From Cohnella thailandensis (GTDB taxonomy: Bacteria > Bacillota > Bacilli > Paenibacillales > Paenibacillaceae): DNA of 64,000 nt. The stretch spans positions 62,001-126,000 of the forward strand of contig NZ_JACJVQ010000013.1 of assembly GCF_014212135.1 (NCBI RefSeq). Reading direction: 5' to 3'. The notes beneath the pieces were generated by a model. That model made no database searches. It was not told where the DNA came from and worked only from the letters and a program-made list of their open reading frames with translations. The translations under genes were made by a program, and so were the position numbers. Positions 15,464-24,741 of the stretch are shown in pieces (the stretch's first letter is position 1; each line of letters starts with the position of its first letter).

Positions 15464-16748
15464 TGGCAGCCGCCTCCTTCCGATCCCTCAGGAAGTAGAT
15501 CGTATCCAATCCGACTCGGTTAGCGGCAGCCGTCACTTGCTCGGGGGAGACGGACGTCACGTCCCGCAGCAGGCTCTCTCCCGTACGGTTCGAGCCGGAC
15601 AGCACGTTGTTGAAGTCGAAGGCGATCCGTTCGAACGCGGAATCCTGAAGCTCCCGCAGCTGATTGGAGAGCATCGCTTTCGTTCTCTCCAGGTCCTCCG
15701 GCGCGAAGCTTCCTTCCTTCATGGCGGCAAGCTGCTCCCGAATGATACGGACCGCTTGCTCGTAATTGTCGATCTCGATGCCCGATTGAATCGTCAGAAG
15801 CCCTTTGTGGCCGTCCAATCTGGAGGACGCATAGTAGGCCAGCGAGGCTTTCTCCCGAACGTTGATGAACAGCTTCGAGTGCGGGAAGGCTCCCAGAATG
15901 CCGTTGTAGACGAGCAGCGCCGGATAATCGGCGGAAGCGTAGCCGATGTCGGTTCGAAGCCCCATGTTCAGCTTGCCCTGAGCGACGTCAAGCCTCTCCA
16001 CGATAGTCTGAGGCTCGGCGCGCGGAGCGCGGAATTCCGGTTCGGAATAAGCGACCGGACTTCCGCCGGGAAGCTGGAAGGAATCCTTCGCCAGCGATTC
16101 GATCTCTTCCAGGGTCGTGTCCCCGGAGACGTAAAGATCGATGACGGCTTCGCTCAGCCAGCTCCGGTACTCCGAATAGAGGGAAGCGGCATCGATGCCC
16201 GCCAGCTCCTCTTTGCGGCCCAGCGCGAGAAGCCGGTACGGTTCGTCCTTGCACATCTCCTCGGTGCACCGCTCGCTGGCGTAACGAATCTTATCGTTGA
16301 TGATCGCTTCGATTCGTTTGGCGATCGTGCGTTTCTCCGCTTCCACGTATTTCTCGCGGAAATGGCCGTTCTCCAGCGCGGGAGACGTCAAAGCTTCTCC
16401 GAGGAACTTGATCGCCTCCTTCAGAAGCGGCTCTTCTGAGGAGACGAATCGGTCGTTGATGATGTCCAGGCGCATCTGGACGATCTGATAATCGCCTCTC
16501 TTGTACAGATCGAAGCCGAAGCCGGCGCCGTACAGATCGTCCAAACGTTCGCGGAAAGAGATCGTCTCCGGATAGGAGCTCGTTCCCCTGCGCAGCACAA
16601 AAGGAGTAAGAGCGACGGAAGTCGCCCTCGATTCCGTTAGAGGAATCCCAACGAATAGGGATAAAGAGAAGGTCTTAAATCGTTTCGTCGGCAAGACATG
16701 CAGCCGCATGCGACCGATGGAGCCTCGCTCGAATTGTTCCGTTATCAA
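15456..16748 (-). CDS. ymfF: M16 family protein YmfF (non-catalytic partner)
   Basis: 430 residues, M16 fold. The zinc motif HxxEH is missing from the N-terminal domain (the equivalent region reads VALTPFVLRRGTSSYP), while the C-terminal domain has the R-x-Y-type region common in non-catalytic subunits (REKASLAYYASSR). It probably forms a heterodimer with YmfH. The start is TTG at 16748 with a GGGG-type site 9 nt upstream, and a sigma-A promoter precedes it. First gene of the ymfF-ymfH-ymfI set. Confidence 0.92.
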   Translation of the reverse strand: MITEQFERGSIGRMRLHVLPTKRFKTFSLSLFVGIPLTESRATSVALTPFVLRRGTSSYPETISFRERLDDLYGAGFGFDLYKRGDYQIVQMRLDIINDRFVSSEEPLLKEAIKFLGEALTSPALENGHFREKYVEAEKRTIAKRIEAIINDKIRYASERCTEEMCKDEPYRLLALGRKEELAGIDAASLYSEYRSWLSEAVIDLYVSGDTTLEEIESLAKDSFQLPGGSPVAYSEPEFRAPRAEPQTIVERLDVAQGKLNMGLRTDIGYASADYPALLVYNGILGAFPHSKLFINVREKASLAYYASSRLDGHKGLLTIQSGIEIDNYEQAVRIIREQLAAMKEGSFAPEDLERTKAMLSNQLRELQDSAFERIAFDFNNVLSGSNRTGESLLRDVTSVSPEQVTAAANRVGLDTIYFLRDRKEAAANG

Positions 16749-16786
16749 GGCATCATACCCCTTCGAGTCATTTCCAATTCAGCCCC

Positions 16787-16815
16787 ATTCTACCCCATGG
16801 CCAAGCATGAAGCAA
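16787..16815 (-). promoter_or_regulatory. Probable sigma-A promoter of ymfF
   Basis: Minus strand: TTGCTT (16810-16815), 17-bp spacer, TAGAAT (16787-16792); ~40-base leader before the TTG start of ymfF. Confidence 0.55.
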
Positions 16816-16855
16816 ATGCTTTAATCGACGAGGCGAATCCTTCCGCGTGCATTCT

Positions 16856-17650
16856 CTAGTCGCAGAATATATGCTTGCCGATCGTCTTGCGCTGCGGACG
16901 CGTCCAGATCCACTTGGAGGTAGCCGTCTCCGGATTGAAGTAGTACAGGCAGCCGTCGCTGGGATCCCAGCCGCTTAGAGCGTCCTTCACCGCTTTGTAA
17001 GCCGTCTCGTTAGGCGTCAGATAAATCTGGCCGTCGGCTACCGCCGTGAACGCGCCCGGCTGGAAGATGACGCCGGTGACCGTGTTCGGGAACTGCGAGT
17101 CTCTTACCCGGTTAAGAATGACGGCGGCCACCGCAACCTGTCCTTCGTAGGGCTCGCCCCGGGATTCGCCGTACACGGCGTTCGCCATGATCTTCATGTC
17201 CGCCGCGGTAATGCCCGCGTGGTTCGACGCCGGCAGCTCCTCGTTGCCCGGCGCGGCGGCGCCCGCATTGCCGGCTCCCGCTCCGGCGCCCGCTGTGCCG
17301 CCGCTGGACGGAGGAAGCTCTTCGGCCGTCGGCTTGTAATCCTTCGTCGCCTCCCAGAGCTTCAGCTTCGTCTTCCCGCCGACGACCCCGTCCGCCTTCA
17401 TGCCGAACTTCCATTGGAACCATTTGACGGAATTCAGCGTCGTCGCTCCGAATTGCCCGTCCACCTTGCCGCTATAGTAGCCCAAATATTTAAGGCGCCC
17501 TTGCAGCTCGTAAATATCTTTGCCGGAAGCCCCCTGCTTCAGAATCGCGTTGCTGAAGGTTGTCTCCGAATGCCGCACTCTCTCCAGGGAGTAGAGTCCA
17601 AGCAATCCGATGACGAGACACACGGATAGAATAACCAACCGATATCTCAC
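16856..17650 (-). CDS. sleB: Spore cortex-lytic enzyme SleB
   Basis: 264 residues. The N-terminal hydrophobic segment (VILSVCLVIGLLGLYSL) acts as export signal or anchor. A PG_binding_1 domain follows (~40-100: GASGKDIYELQGRLKYLGYYSG), then an Ala/Gly/Pro-rich linker and a Hydrolase_2 domain (~150-264) with the catalytic-type Glu in YGESRGEP. SleB degrades muramic-delta-lactam cortex peptidoglycan during germination. The start is GTG at 17650. A good sigma-G promoter lies ~70 bases upstream, consistent with forespore synthesis. No ypeB partner follows, in contrast to sleB-ypeB in B. subtilis. Confidence 0.93.
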   Translation of the reverse strand: MRYRLVILSVCLVIGLLGLYSLERVRHSETTFSNAILKQGASGKDIYELQGRLKYLGYYSGKVDGQFGATTLNSVKWFQWKFGMKADGVVGGKTKLKLWEATKDYKPTAEELPPSSGGTAGAGAGAGNAGAAAPGNEELPASNHAGITAADMKIMANAVYGESRGEPYEGQVAVAAVILNRVRDSQFPNTVTGVIFQPGAFTAVADGQIYLTPNETAYKAVKDALSGWDPSDGCLYYFNPETATSKWIWTRPQRKTIGKHIFCD

Positions 17651-17717
17651 GTATAGTCACGCCTTTCCCTGTCATGTAATGAGCTTGGCCGAATGGCTTA
17701 GCCGCATTCATGAACAT

Positions 17718-17747
17718 TAGTATGAGAAAGGGAATCAAGGCTTATTC
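17718..17747 (-). promoter_or_regulatory. Sigma-G promoter of sleB
   Basis: Minus strand: GAATA (17743-17747) fits the -35 gHATR, and CATACTA (17718-17724) fits the -10 CATnhTA, with an 18-bp spacer. SleB of B. subtilis is expressed under sigma-G. Confidence 0.72.
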
Positions 17748-17762
17748 AAGCGATTCGGGGGA

Positions 17763-17800
17763 TAAAAACAACGGCACAGGGACGCATATTCCCTGTGCCG
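17763..17800 (-). terminator. Terminator of spoIIIE
   Basis: Minus strand: CGGCACAGGGA and TCCCTGTGCCG (17772-17800) form an 11-bp stem followed by TTGTTTTTAT. It isolates sleB from spoIIIE. Confidence 0.85.
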
Positions 17801-17807
17801 CCAGGCA

Positions 17808-20483
17808 TCATGACGAGATTCGATTGTTGGCTTGGTACTGCTCGAGCGAGACGAGCACTTCGCGAGGCTTGCTTCCCTCGTAAGGCCCGACGATTCCGCG
17901 CGCCTCCATGGAGTCGATCAGCCTCGCCGCGCGAGTGTAGCCGACCCTCATTCTGCGCTGCAGGAGCGAGACCGAAGCCTGCTTCGCTTCGAGCACGATC
18001 TGGACCGCTTGATCGTACAGCTCGTCCAACTGCTCGTCCCCGCCCGCGTCCGCGTCTTCTCCGACCTCCGGCACGAGCTCCTCGTCGTAGATCGCTTCCG
18101 CCTGTCCGCGAACGTGGTTCACGACCGCTTCGACCTCGGCGTCGGACAGGAACGCTCCCTGCACGCGAATCGGCTTCGAGGAGCCCATCGGCAGGAATAG
18201 CATATCCCCTCGTCCGAGCAGCTTCTCCGCGCCGACCATGTCGAGGATCGTGCGCGAATCGACCTGGGAGGACACTCCGAACGCGATGCGGCTCGGGATG
18301 TTCGCCTTGATGACGCCGGTGATGACGTCGACCGAAGGACGCTGCGTGGCGATGATCAAGTGGATGCCCGCAGCGCGCGCCATCTGCGCCAGCCTCATGA
18401 TCGCATCTTCGACGTCGTTGGCGGCAACCATCATCAAGTCGGCAAGCTCGTCCACGATAACGACGTAGTACGGAAGCACTCCGTCCGGATTGTCTCCGCT
18501 GATCATCAGGTTGTTGTAGCCCTCGATATTTCTCGTTCCCGACTTGGAGAACTTCTCGTACCGCTTCTCCATCTCGACCACGACCTTCTTCAAGGCGAGA
18601 GCCGCCCGTCGGGGATCGGTAACGACCGGGGACAGCAGGTGCGGGATTCCGTTGTATACGTTCAGCTCGACCATCTTCGGGTCGATCATGAGGAACTTCA
18701 CTTCGTCCGGCTTCGCTTTATACAGGATGCTAGTGATGATGCCGTTGATGCAGACCGACTTCCCGGAACCGGTCGCGCCGGCGACAAGCAAGTGAGGCAT
18801 GCGGGCCAGGTTGCCGACGATCGGCTGGCCGGAGATATCCCGGCCGAAAGCGATCGACAAGCGGGCCTGCGCGTCATGGAACGCTTGCGTCTCCAGCACC
18901 TCGCGAAGAGTAACGACGCTGACCTCGGAGTTCGGAACCTCGATGCCGATAGCGGACTTGCCCGGAATCGGCGCTTCCATCCGAATGTCCTTCGCGGCAA
19001 GGGCGAGGGCGATATCGTCGGTCAAGCTGACGATCCGGCTGACCTTTACGCCGACGTCCGGCTGAAGCTCGTACCGGGTAACGGCAGGGCCTCGCGCCAC
19101 GTCGAGAACCTTGGCGCGGACGCCGAAGCTCTCCAGCGTCGCTTCGAGCTTGCGGGCCGTCTCCCGATTGTCGGCGATCGAGCCGCCTTTGCCGGAGCCT
19201 TGCGGCTTGCTCAAGAGATGCAGCGGCGGCAGCCGGTAAGGCTTCTTGGGTTTATGTACGGGCTTCGGCGGCGCAGCCGCCGCGGAGTCTTCGTCCTCGC
19301 CCGGTCCATGCGTCTCCGCGTTATGCGCATCCGGAGAGGGTGCCTCATGGTCATACCCGGAATCCGAATGCTCCTCGTCCGCGTATTCCTCCATGCCGTC
19401 ATGCGGATACGCGTAAGGCCCGTCTTCCGCTTCCGCCGATGGTTCCGCTTCGTGGAGCGGGATATTCAGCGGATTATCGTCATATTCGTCTTCATGGGCC
19501 GGCTCCGCCGCCGCGGACGGCTGCGCCTCCTTCTCCTCTCCTCTAGTGAAGAGGCTCGAGAGCTTGCCCGTCGCCTTGCCGGGGTCCTTATCGGACTTCT
19601 TGAGATTAACCTTCGGTCCTTCGGCCGCATGATAGAGGATCGGTTCGTCCTCCCACTCTTCTTCCTCCGGCCGAGCGGCATTCGCCTCTCCGGGCTTGCC
19701 GTGAAAAAACTGGAAGAAGATCGGCTTCTTCTTCTCTTCCGAGGACGACGGACCTTCCTCCATCGGATCGTCGTCATCGGGCACCGCGAGCACGGGCTTG
19801 CTTTTCCTCGTTTCCTTAACGGGAATTGCCCTTGCGGAGACGGATTTGCGCCCCGTAGACAGACGAGCGACCAGAAGCGGCGCGAACCTCTTCAGGAGAT
19901 TGCGGATCCCGCGAACCATATCCACGTAGGACTTGTTCGAAATAAGCATGAGCGCGATCGCGAACTCGATCAGCAGGACGAACTTCGAGCCGTAATTGCC
20001 GAATAGCCAATACAGGATCGAATATTGAATGGCGCCTACGAGGCCGCCTCCGATATCCATCTCCCAGATGCGGACGTCTTGCTCGACCGGCCCGCCCCAA
20101 ATCTGGTCGTAGAGCTGATGCAGCGTCTGGCTGAAAATCGAATTCGGCGTCACCGCCCCGATCGGCCGAAGCCTCGAATCGATAAAGCTGATTCCGCTCC
20201 AGAGGGCCAAGGCGCAGCACAGCAGCACGAAGCCGCTTCTCCTCGACGTCCACCCCTTCGGCCAGGACCTCTTGATCATGACGTACAAGCCAAGCCATAT
20301 GCCAACCAAAGCTAATAAGAAATAAAATTGCCCAAGCAAATAGCCGAACAGCTTGGATAACGAACGGCCTCCGGCCGCTTCCCCATACAGAGCGATCACA
20401 GAGAGGGTAATGAGGAGGATGCCGTAGATTTCGTATTTAAGGCTTGTTCTGGCCGAGGCCTTCTTGCGTTTACGCTTGGCCAA
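17808..20483 (-). CDS. spoIIIE: DNA translocase SpoIIIE/FtsK
   Basis: 891 residues. Four to five N-terminal membrane segments (to ~180) are followed by a long acidic linker (~190-430), the motor domain (Walker A GATGSGKS, Walker B-like [12 protein letters not shown]) and a C-terminal gamma winged helix ([22 protein letters not shown]). It pumps DNA through septa, most notably into the forespore. The start is TTG at 20483 (AKRKRKK N-terminus) with GGAGG 8 nt upstream; the ATG at 20507 lies before that site. Position after ylzJ and tepA marks it as the SpoIIIE orthologue, although sequence alone cannot separate it from a division FtsK. Confidence 0.95.
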   Translation of the reverse strand: MAKRKRKKASARTSLKYEIYGILLITLSVIALYGEAAGGRSLSKLFGYLLGQFYFLLALVGIWLGLYVMIKRSWPKGWTSRRSGFVLLCCALALWSGISFIDSRLRPIGAVTPNSIFSQTLHQLYDQIWGGPVEQDVRIWEMDIGGGLVGAIQYSILYWLFGNYGSKFVLLIEFAIALMLISNKSYVDMVRGIRNLLKRFAPLLVARLSTGRKSVSARAIPVKETRKSKPVLAVPDDDDPMEEGPSSSEEKKKPIFFQFFHGKPGEANAARPEEEEWEDEPILYHAAEGPKVNLKKSDKDPGKATGKLSSLFTRGEEKEAQPSAAAEPAHEDEYDDNPLNIPLHEAEPSAEAEDGPYAYPHDGMEEYADEEHSDSGYDHEAPSPDAHNAETHGPGEDEDSAAAAPPKPVHKPKKPYRLPPLHLLSKPQGSGKGGSIADNRETARKLEATLESFGVRAKVLDVARGPAVTRYELQPDVGVKVSRIVSLTDDIALALAAKDIRMEAPIPGKSAIGIEVPNSEVSVVTLREVLETQAFHDAQARLSIAFGRDISGQPIVGNLARMPHLLVAGATGSGKSVCINGIITSILYKAKPDEVKFLMIDPKMVELNVYNGIPHLLSPVVTDPRRAALALKKVVVEMEKRYEKFSKSGTRNIEGYNNLMISGDNPDGVLPYYVVIVDELADLMMVAANDVEDAIMRLAQMARAAGIHLIIATQRPSVDVITGVIKANIPSRIAFGVSSQVDSRTILDMVGAEKLLGRGDMLFLPMGSSKPIRVQGAFLSDAEVEAVVNHVRGQAEAIYDEELVPEVGEDADAGGDEQLDELYDQAVQIVLEAKQASVSLLQRRMRVGYTRAARLIDSMEARGIVGPYEGSKPREVLVSLEQYQANNRISS

Positions 20484-20528
20484 GCATGCCACCTCCCGAC
20501 ACAACATTATACCACAGTTGGTCGGGCT

Positions 20529-20801
20529 TTACATGATAGAGGAAGTTTGGTAATCGCTTGGGGCCAGCTCCCGCCGGCTTAGGGCTTCGGCCCCATAATA
20601 GATCAAGCTGCCGGGCGCATAGCTCGGATTCAGATACGTTTCGAGCGGAGCCGACACCAGCCGAACCAATCGGCCCACTCCGGGCGACAGCGGGGAGAGC
20701 AGCATCGTCATTCCCGTATGCTCGATCTCGATCAGCGGTCCGGGCCCGTTCTCCCATCCCTCCATCACTCTTTCGATCGGCATGCTCGTATAAAGAATCA
20801 T
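20529..20801 (-). CDS. ylzJ: YlzJ-like protein
   Basis: A 90-residue soluble protein ([29 protein letters not shown]) of the YlzJ family, found between tepA and spoIIIE in spore formers. Function unknown. Its ATG overlaps the tepA TGA by 4 bases, so translation is coupled to tepA, which points to shared sporulation-time expression. Confidence 0.9.
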   Translation of the reverse strand: MILYTSMPIERVMEGWENGPGPLIEIEHTGMTMLLSPLSPGVGRLVRLVSAPLETYLNPSYAPGSLIYYGAEALSRRELAPSDYQTSSIM

Positions 20802-21592
20802 GCTCCTCCCTCCCCTATGGCAGCCTCGACGCCGGCGGGAACGGGTTGCGAACCGATTGCGAAATTCGATGCCGCCTTGCGTTCGGCGATGCGTTTGTTA
20901 AGCTCCTTGAGGGCTTCGCCGATCCCGCCGATCTCGTCGATCAAACCGTCGTTGACCGCTTCTTGGCCGATGACCGTCGTTCCGATATCCCTGGTAAGCT
21001 CACCCGTCTTGAACATGAGCTCCTTGAACTTCTCCTCGGAGATCCTCGAATGGGACTTGACGAAGCGCGTGACTCTTTCCTGCATTTTCTCCAAATATTC
21101 GAACGTTTGCGGAACGCCGATGATGAGCCCGTTAAGCCGAATCGGATGGATCGTCATCGTCGCCGTCTCGGCGATGAAGGTATAATCCGCGGATACCGCG
21201 ATCGGTACTCCGATCGAATGCCCTCCCCCTAGAACCACCGCGACGGTCGGCTTGGACAGCGAGGCGATCATCTCCGCGATGGCAAGCCCCGCTTCCACGT
21301 CTCCGCCTACGGTATTGAGCACGATGAGCAGGCCTTCCACCTTGGGATTCTGCTCGGCTGCTACCAATTGCGGGATGACGTGCTCGTACTTCGTCGTTTT
21401 GTTCTGCGGCGGAAGCATCAAATGCCCTTCGACCTGGCCGATAATCGTCAGACAGAATACGTTCGATTCCGCCGGGGGAACCGATACCTGTCCCAACTGG
21501 ACCAAGCTCTCCGTAGCCGCTGCCTGCTTGCGCGCTTCCTCTCCCGTCGCCGGCTGCTCCGCCTTCGTTTCCGGCGTTGTTTTCTCGCTCAT
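20798..21592 (-). CDS. tepA: ClpP-like protease TepA (YmfB)
   Basis: 264 residues of ClpP/crotonase fold. The nucleophile region [11 protein letters not shown] and helix [17 protein letters not shown] are conserved; the first ~45 residues are a disordered, charged extension ([20 protein letters not shown]). In B. subtilis this sigma-G-controlled ClpP-like protease helps degrade small acid-soluble spore proteins in outgrowth; an older name links it to protein translocation. The start at 21592 has a GGGG-type site 8 nt upstream; longer forms to 21916 run through the promoter and are rejected. A sporulation-type promoter is visible at 21640-21669. Confidence 0.93.
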   Translation of the reverse strand: MSEKTTPETKAEQPATGEEARKQAAATESLVQLGQVSVPPAESNVFCLTIIGQVEGHLMLPPQNKTTKYEHVIPQLVAAEQNPKVEGLLIVLNTVGGDVEAGLAIAEMIASLSKPTVAVVLGGGHSIGVPIAVSADYTFIAETATMTIHPIRLNGLIIGVPQTFEYLEKMQERVTRFVKSHSRISEEKFKELMFKTGELTRDIGTTVIGQEAVNDGLIDEIGGIGEALKELNKRIAERKAASNFAIGSQPVPAGVEAAIGEGGA

Positions 21593-21639
21593 CTGTCTAT
21601 CCCCTTCCCGTCCATGTCCTCGATATTTCGAAGATTGAC

Positions 21640-21669
21640 ATAGTATGGACGAAGGTTCGCCAAATATTC
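21640..21669 (-). promoter_or_regulatory. Sporulation promoter (sigma-G/sigma-E type) of tepA
   Basis: Minus strand: GAATATT (21663-21669), 15 bp, CATACTAT (21640-21647). Read as sigma-G it is GAATA-17 bp-CATACTA; read as sigma-E it is kmATATT-15 bp-CATACAnT with one mismatch. Sigma-G is favoured because the B. subtilis orthologue is sigma-G controlled. Confidence 0.6.
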
Positions 21670-21736
21670 GGGCCGCCCGCGACCGAATCCGCGCGTTCCT
21701 GAGCGAGAGGGAGAAGCGGAATAAGGATATGCGCGC

Positions 21737-21779
21737 AAAAAGCAACCGCCCCTCTTCCGGTAAGAAGAGAGGCGGTTGC
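21737..21779 (-). terminator. Terminator of rnjB
   Basis: A 16-bp stem (21742-21757 with 21764-21779, one mismatch) around CGGTAA, followed on the minus strand by GCTTTTTGC. It ends the rnjB transcript upstream of the tepA promoter. Confidence 0.88.
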
Positions 21780-21813
21780 CCGTTGCTTGAGTGTGGGGTG
21801 TTGCAGATAAAGC

Positions 21814-23493
21814 TTATACTTCCATAATGATCGGCAGGATCATCGGTCTTCTTCTTGTTTGTTCGAATAAGAAACGGCCGAGCGAATCCTTGACGTTGGT
21901 CTTCAGAGACGCCCATTCGTTGACGTTCTCGCTCATAAGCTTCTGCAGCGTACCCGTCACGATACGGTTCGCTTCTTCAAGCAGCCCTTCGGATTCCCGT
22001 ACGTAGACGAATCCGCGGGAGATGATATCCGGTCCCGACATGATGGCGCCGTCTTGCTTGGAGAGCGTAACCACGACGACGAGAATTCCGTCTTGCGACA
22101 GCAGCTTGCGGTCGCGCAGCACGATATTGCCCACGTCGCCGACGCCCAAGCCGTCGATCAGCACGTTGCCGGAAGGAATCTTGCCGGCCTTGCGAGCGAC
22201 CCCGTTCTGGATCTCCACGGTGTCCCCGTTGTCCACCAGGAAGATGTTCTCCTTCTCGATGCCCACGGATTCCGCCAGCAGGCCGTGGTGACGAAGCATC
22301 CGGTATTCCCCGTGGATCGGGATAAAGAACTTCGGACGCATCAGGTTAAGCATCAGCTTCAGCTCTTCCGCGCTGCCGTGACCCGAGACGTGAACGCCCG
22401 TGACGGACCCGGGCCCGTAAATGACATGCGCGCCCAGACGCATCAGCTCGTCTACCGTACGGCCGACATAACGCTCGTTGCCCGGAATCGTGTTGGCCGA
22501 GATGATGACCGTATCGCCGGGGAGAATGTCCACCTTGCGATGCGTCGATCTCGCCATTCGGGTGAGCGCCGACATCGGCTCGCCTTGGCTTCCCGTCGAG
22601 AGGATCGCCACGCGATCCGCCGGGAGCTTGTTTACTTCTTCGGGCTCGATCAGCATGCCTTCCGGAATGTTCAGGTAACCCAGCTCGGAAGCGATGCTGA
22701 CCATGTTCACCATGCTTCTGCCGATGACCGTCAGCTTGCGGCGGGTTTCCGCGGCGGCGTCGATGATCTGCTGAATCCGATGCACGTTGGACGCGAAGGT
22801 CGCCACGACGACGCGCTGCTTCGCGCTGCGGAAGATGGCGGTCATCTCCGAACCGATGCTGCTCTCCGACGGCGTAAAGCCCGGACGCTCGGCATTCGTG
22901 CTGTCCGAGAGAAGAGCCAGGACGCCGCGGCTGCCGATCTCCGCCATGCGCTGGATATCCGCATGCCGATCGTTCACCGGCGTATGGTCGAACTTGAAGT
23001 CTCCCGTATGGACGACGACGCCTTCCGGAGTCTCGAGGGCAATGCCGACGGAATCCGGGATGCTGTGGTTCGTCCGGAAGAAGCTTGCCTTGATCGTCCC
23101 GAATTGAATCTCCGAGTCGGGATCGATCAGGATTCGTTTCGTTTCGCCCAGAAGTCCCGCTTCCTTCAGCTTGTTCTCGATCAGGCCGAGAGTCAGCCTC
23201 ATTCCGTACACCGGGACGTTCAATTGGCGCAGAACGTACGGCAGCCCGCCGATATGGTCTTCGTGACCATGGGTTACCAGTATCGCTCTTACTTTCTCGC
23301 GGTTCTCCGTCAGGTAGGTGATGTCGGGAATGACGACATCGATTCCGAGCATCTCCTCCTCCGGGAATTTCAGGCCGGCGTCGACGATGACAATGTCGTT
23401 GGCATATTGAACCATGTACATGTTCTTCCCGATCTCGCCGGCGCCGCCTAGCGCTGAAATGATTAATTTGTCTTGGTTGTTCTTCTTGGACAA
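21814..23493 (-). CDS. rnjB: Ribonuclease J
   Basis: 559 residues. Metallo-beta-lactamase/beta-CASP nuclease with the full metal signature HGHEDHIGG (near residue 75) and [16 protein letters not shown] further on. RNase J has endonuclease and 5'-3' exonuclease activity in mRNA decay and rRNA maturation. The symbol follows gene order (dpaA-dpaB-dapG-dapA-rnjB-tepA, as in B. subtilis where ymfA is rnjB); the intact active site means it could equally serve as the main RNase J. The start is TTG at 23493 with GGAGG 8 nt upstream. Confidence 0.95.
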   Translation of the reverse strand: MSKKNNQDKLIISALGGAGEIGKNMYMVQYANDIVIVDAGLKFPEEEMLGIDVVIPDITYLTENREKVRAILVTHGHEDHIGGLPYVLRQLNVPVYGMRLTLGLIENKLKEAGLLGETKRILIDPDSEIQFGTIKASFFRTNHSIPDSVGIALETPEGVVVHTGDFKFDHTPVNDRHADIQRMAEIGSRGVLALLSDSTNAERPGFTPSESSIGSEMTAIFRSAKQRVVVATFASNVHRIQQIIDAAAETRRKLTVIGRSMVNMVSIASELGYLNIPEGMLIEPEEVNKLPADRVAILSTGSQGEPMSALTRMARSTHRKVDILPGDTVIISANTIPGNERYVGRTVDELMRLGAHVIYGPGSVTGVHVSGHGSAEELKLMLNLMRPKFFIPIHGEYRMLRHHGLLAESVGIEKENIFLVDNGDTVEIQNGVARKAGKIPSGNVLIDGLGVGDVGNIVLRDRKLLSQDGILVVVVTLSKQDGAIMSGPDIISRGFVYVRESEGLLEEANRIVTGTLQKLMSENVNEWASLKTNVKDSLGRFLFEQTRRRPMILPIIMEV

Positions 23494-23582
23494 GTCTAGT
23501 ACCTCCTACATTAGTTCGACGATCCCGCTCCTATGGAATTGTCAAGTTGCAAAATATGGCCGCACCCAATCACTCATTGTTT

Positions 23583-23612
23583 ATTATACATGAAGGGAAA
23601 GATTGAATTCAA
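23583..23612 (-). promoter_or_regulatory. Sigma-A promoter of rnjB
   Basis: Minus strand: TTGAAT (23607-23612), 18-bp spacer, perfect TATAAT (23583-23588). Leader ~85 nt. A small CGCCG/CGGCG hairpin lies just upstream of the -35 box. Confidence 0.7.
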
Positions 23613-23686
23613 CCGCCGTTTCCGGCGTCCAATCCCCTGTGTATTCGAAGTTATAGGCAGAATGAAGCCGCCTTCATGCTTATTTA

Positions 23687-24565
23687 TTATTCCGCGATAA
23701 GCTTGCGAATGAACTCCGCTTCTTCGTCGGTAGGCCCGGCAAGCGGGAGACGCACTCCTCCGACGGCGATTCCCTTCAGCTGAAGGGCATACTTGACCGC
23801 GACCGGATTCGGTACCGGATGAGGGCACTGGAACAAGCCTTTGAAGATAGGAAAAAGACGGTTGTTGAGGTCGACCGCATCTTTTACGCGGCCGTCGAGG
23901 TAGGCGGAAATCATCTGCTTCATGTCGGCTCCGACCAAATGACTCGCGACGCTGATAATGCCATAGCCGCCGACGGCAATCGTCGGGAGGGCAATCCCGT
24001 CGTCCCCGGAATAAACGGCGAAGCCTTCCGGAGCCCCGATCACCAGCTCCGTAATCTGCTCGATCGAAGCGCATTCCTTCGTCGCGACGATGTTCGGAAT
24101 GGCCGCGAGACGAAGGGTGGTCGCCGCGGACAAGCTGGCGACGGTCCGGCTCGGGACGTTGTACAGAATGACAGGCAATCCCGTCGATTCCGCGATGGCT
24201 TTGAAGTGCCTGTACATTCCTTCTTGGTTAGGCTTGTTATAATACGGCACCACAAGCAATGCGCCGTCCACTCCGGCCTTCTCGGCAATCTTCGTCAGAT
24301 GAATCGAATGATCGGTGTCGTTGCTTCCCGTACCGGCGATAATGCGGCAGCGTCCCGCCGCGCGCTCGACCGCGAAGCGGAACAGCGCTTCCTTCTCGTC
24401 GTCCTTAAGCGTAGGGGATTCGCCGGTCGTTCCGCATACGACCAAGCTGTCCGATTTCTGTTCTTCGATCAAGTAATCGATCAGACGACCCGTCTCTTCC
24501 CAATTGATCCTCAACTGCTCGTCGAACGGGGTTACCATCGCCGTAATCAGCCGTCCAAAGCTCAT
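23687..24565 (-). CDS. dapA: 4-hydroxy-tetrahydrodipicolinate synthase
   Basis: 292-residue TIM-barrel aldolase condensing pyruvate with aspartate semialdehyde, the entry to diaminopimelate, lysine and dipicolinate. Motifs: CGTTGESPTL (near 44), YYNKPNQEG with the proton-relay Tyr, YNVPSRT, and IVATKECAS, which carries the Schiff-base Lys. It is the last gene of the dpaA-dpaB-dapG-dapA cluster; the 176-base gap upstream, with phased GTCTA repeats, leaves room for separate control. AGGAGG lies 7 nt before the ATG. Confidence 0.96.
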   Translation of the reverse strand: MSFGRLITAMVTPFDEQLRINWEETGRLIDYLIEEQKSDSLVVCGTTGESPTLKDDEKEALFRFAVERAAGRCRIIAGTGSNDTDHSIHLTKIAEKAGVDGALLVVPYYNKPNQEGMYRHFKAIAESTGLPVILYNVPSRTVASLSAATTLRLAAIPNIVATKECASIEQITELVIGAPEGFAVYSGDDGIALPTIAVGGYGIISVASHLVGADMKQMISAYLDGRVKDAVDLNNRLFPIFKGLFQCPHPVPNPVAVKYALQLKGIAVGGVRLPLAGPTDEEAEFIRKLIAE

Positions 24566-24741
24566 TGTCCTTCCTCCTCTAGGATGGTTCCGTCACTTGA
24601 ATGAATTCTCTTTTCTGAAAAATACGCAAAGTCTAAATCTTGTCTATCCTTGTCTATTCATATAGCTCCCGCATAGGCTTACGCTCTCTGCCGGTTATAA
24701 CACGTCGTTCAAACACGCAGCCGCATTCGGCGAACTCGCCC

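Noticed and set aside
18360..20006. 548-codon open frame on the plus strand opposite spoIIIE
   Set aside because: Antisense to a fully conserved gene; the product is Arg/Asp/Val rich with no family likeness. Such long antisense frames are common in GC-rich DNA.
21645..21827. 60-codon plus-strand frame between tepA and rnjB
   Set aside because: It contains the whole rnjB terminator stem and overlaps the tepA promoter; no ribosome binding site.
22054..23451. 465-codon plus-strand frame opposite rnjB
   Set aside because: Shadow of the RNase J codons, no ribosome binding site or motif.
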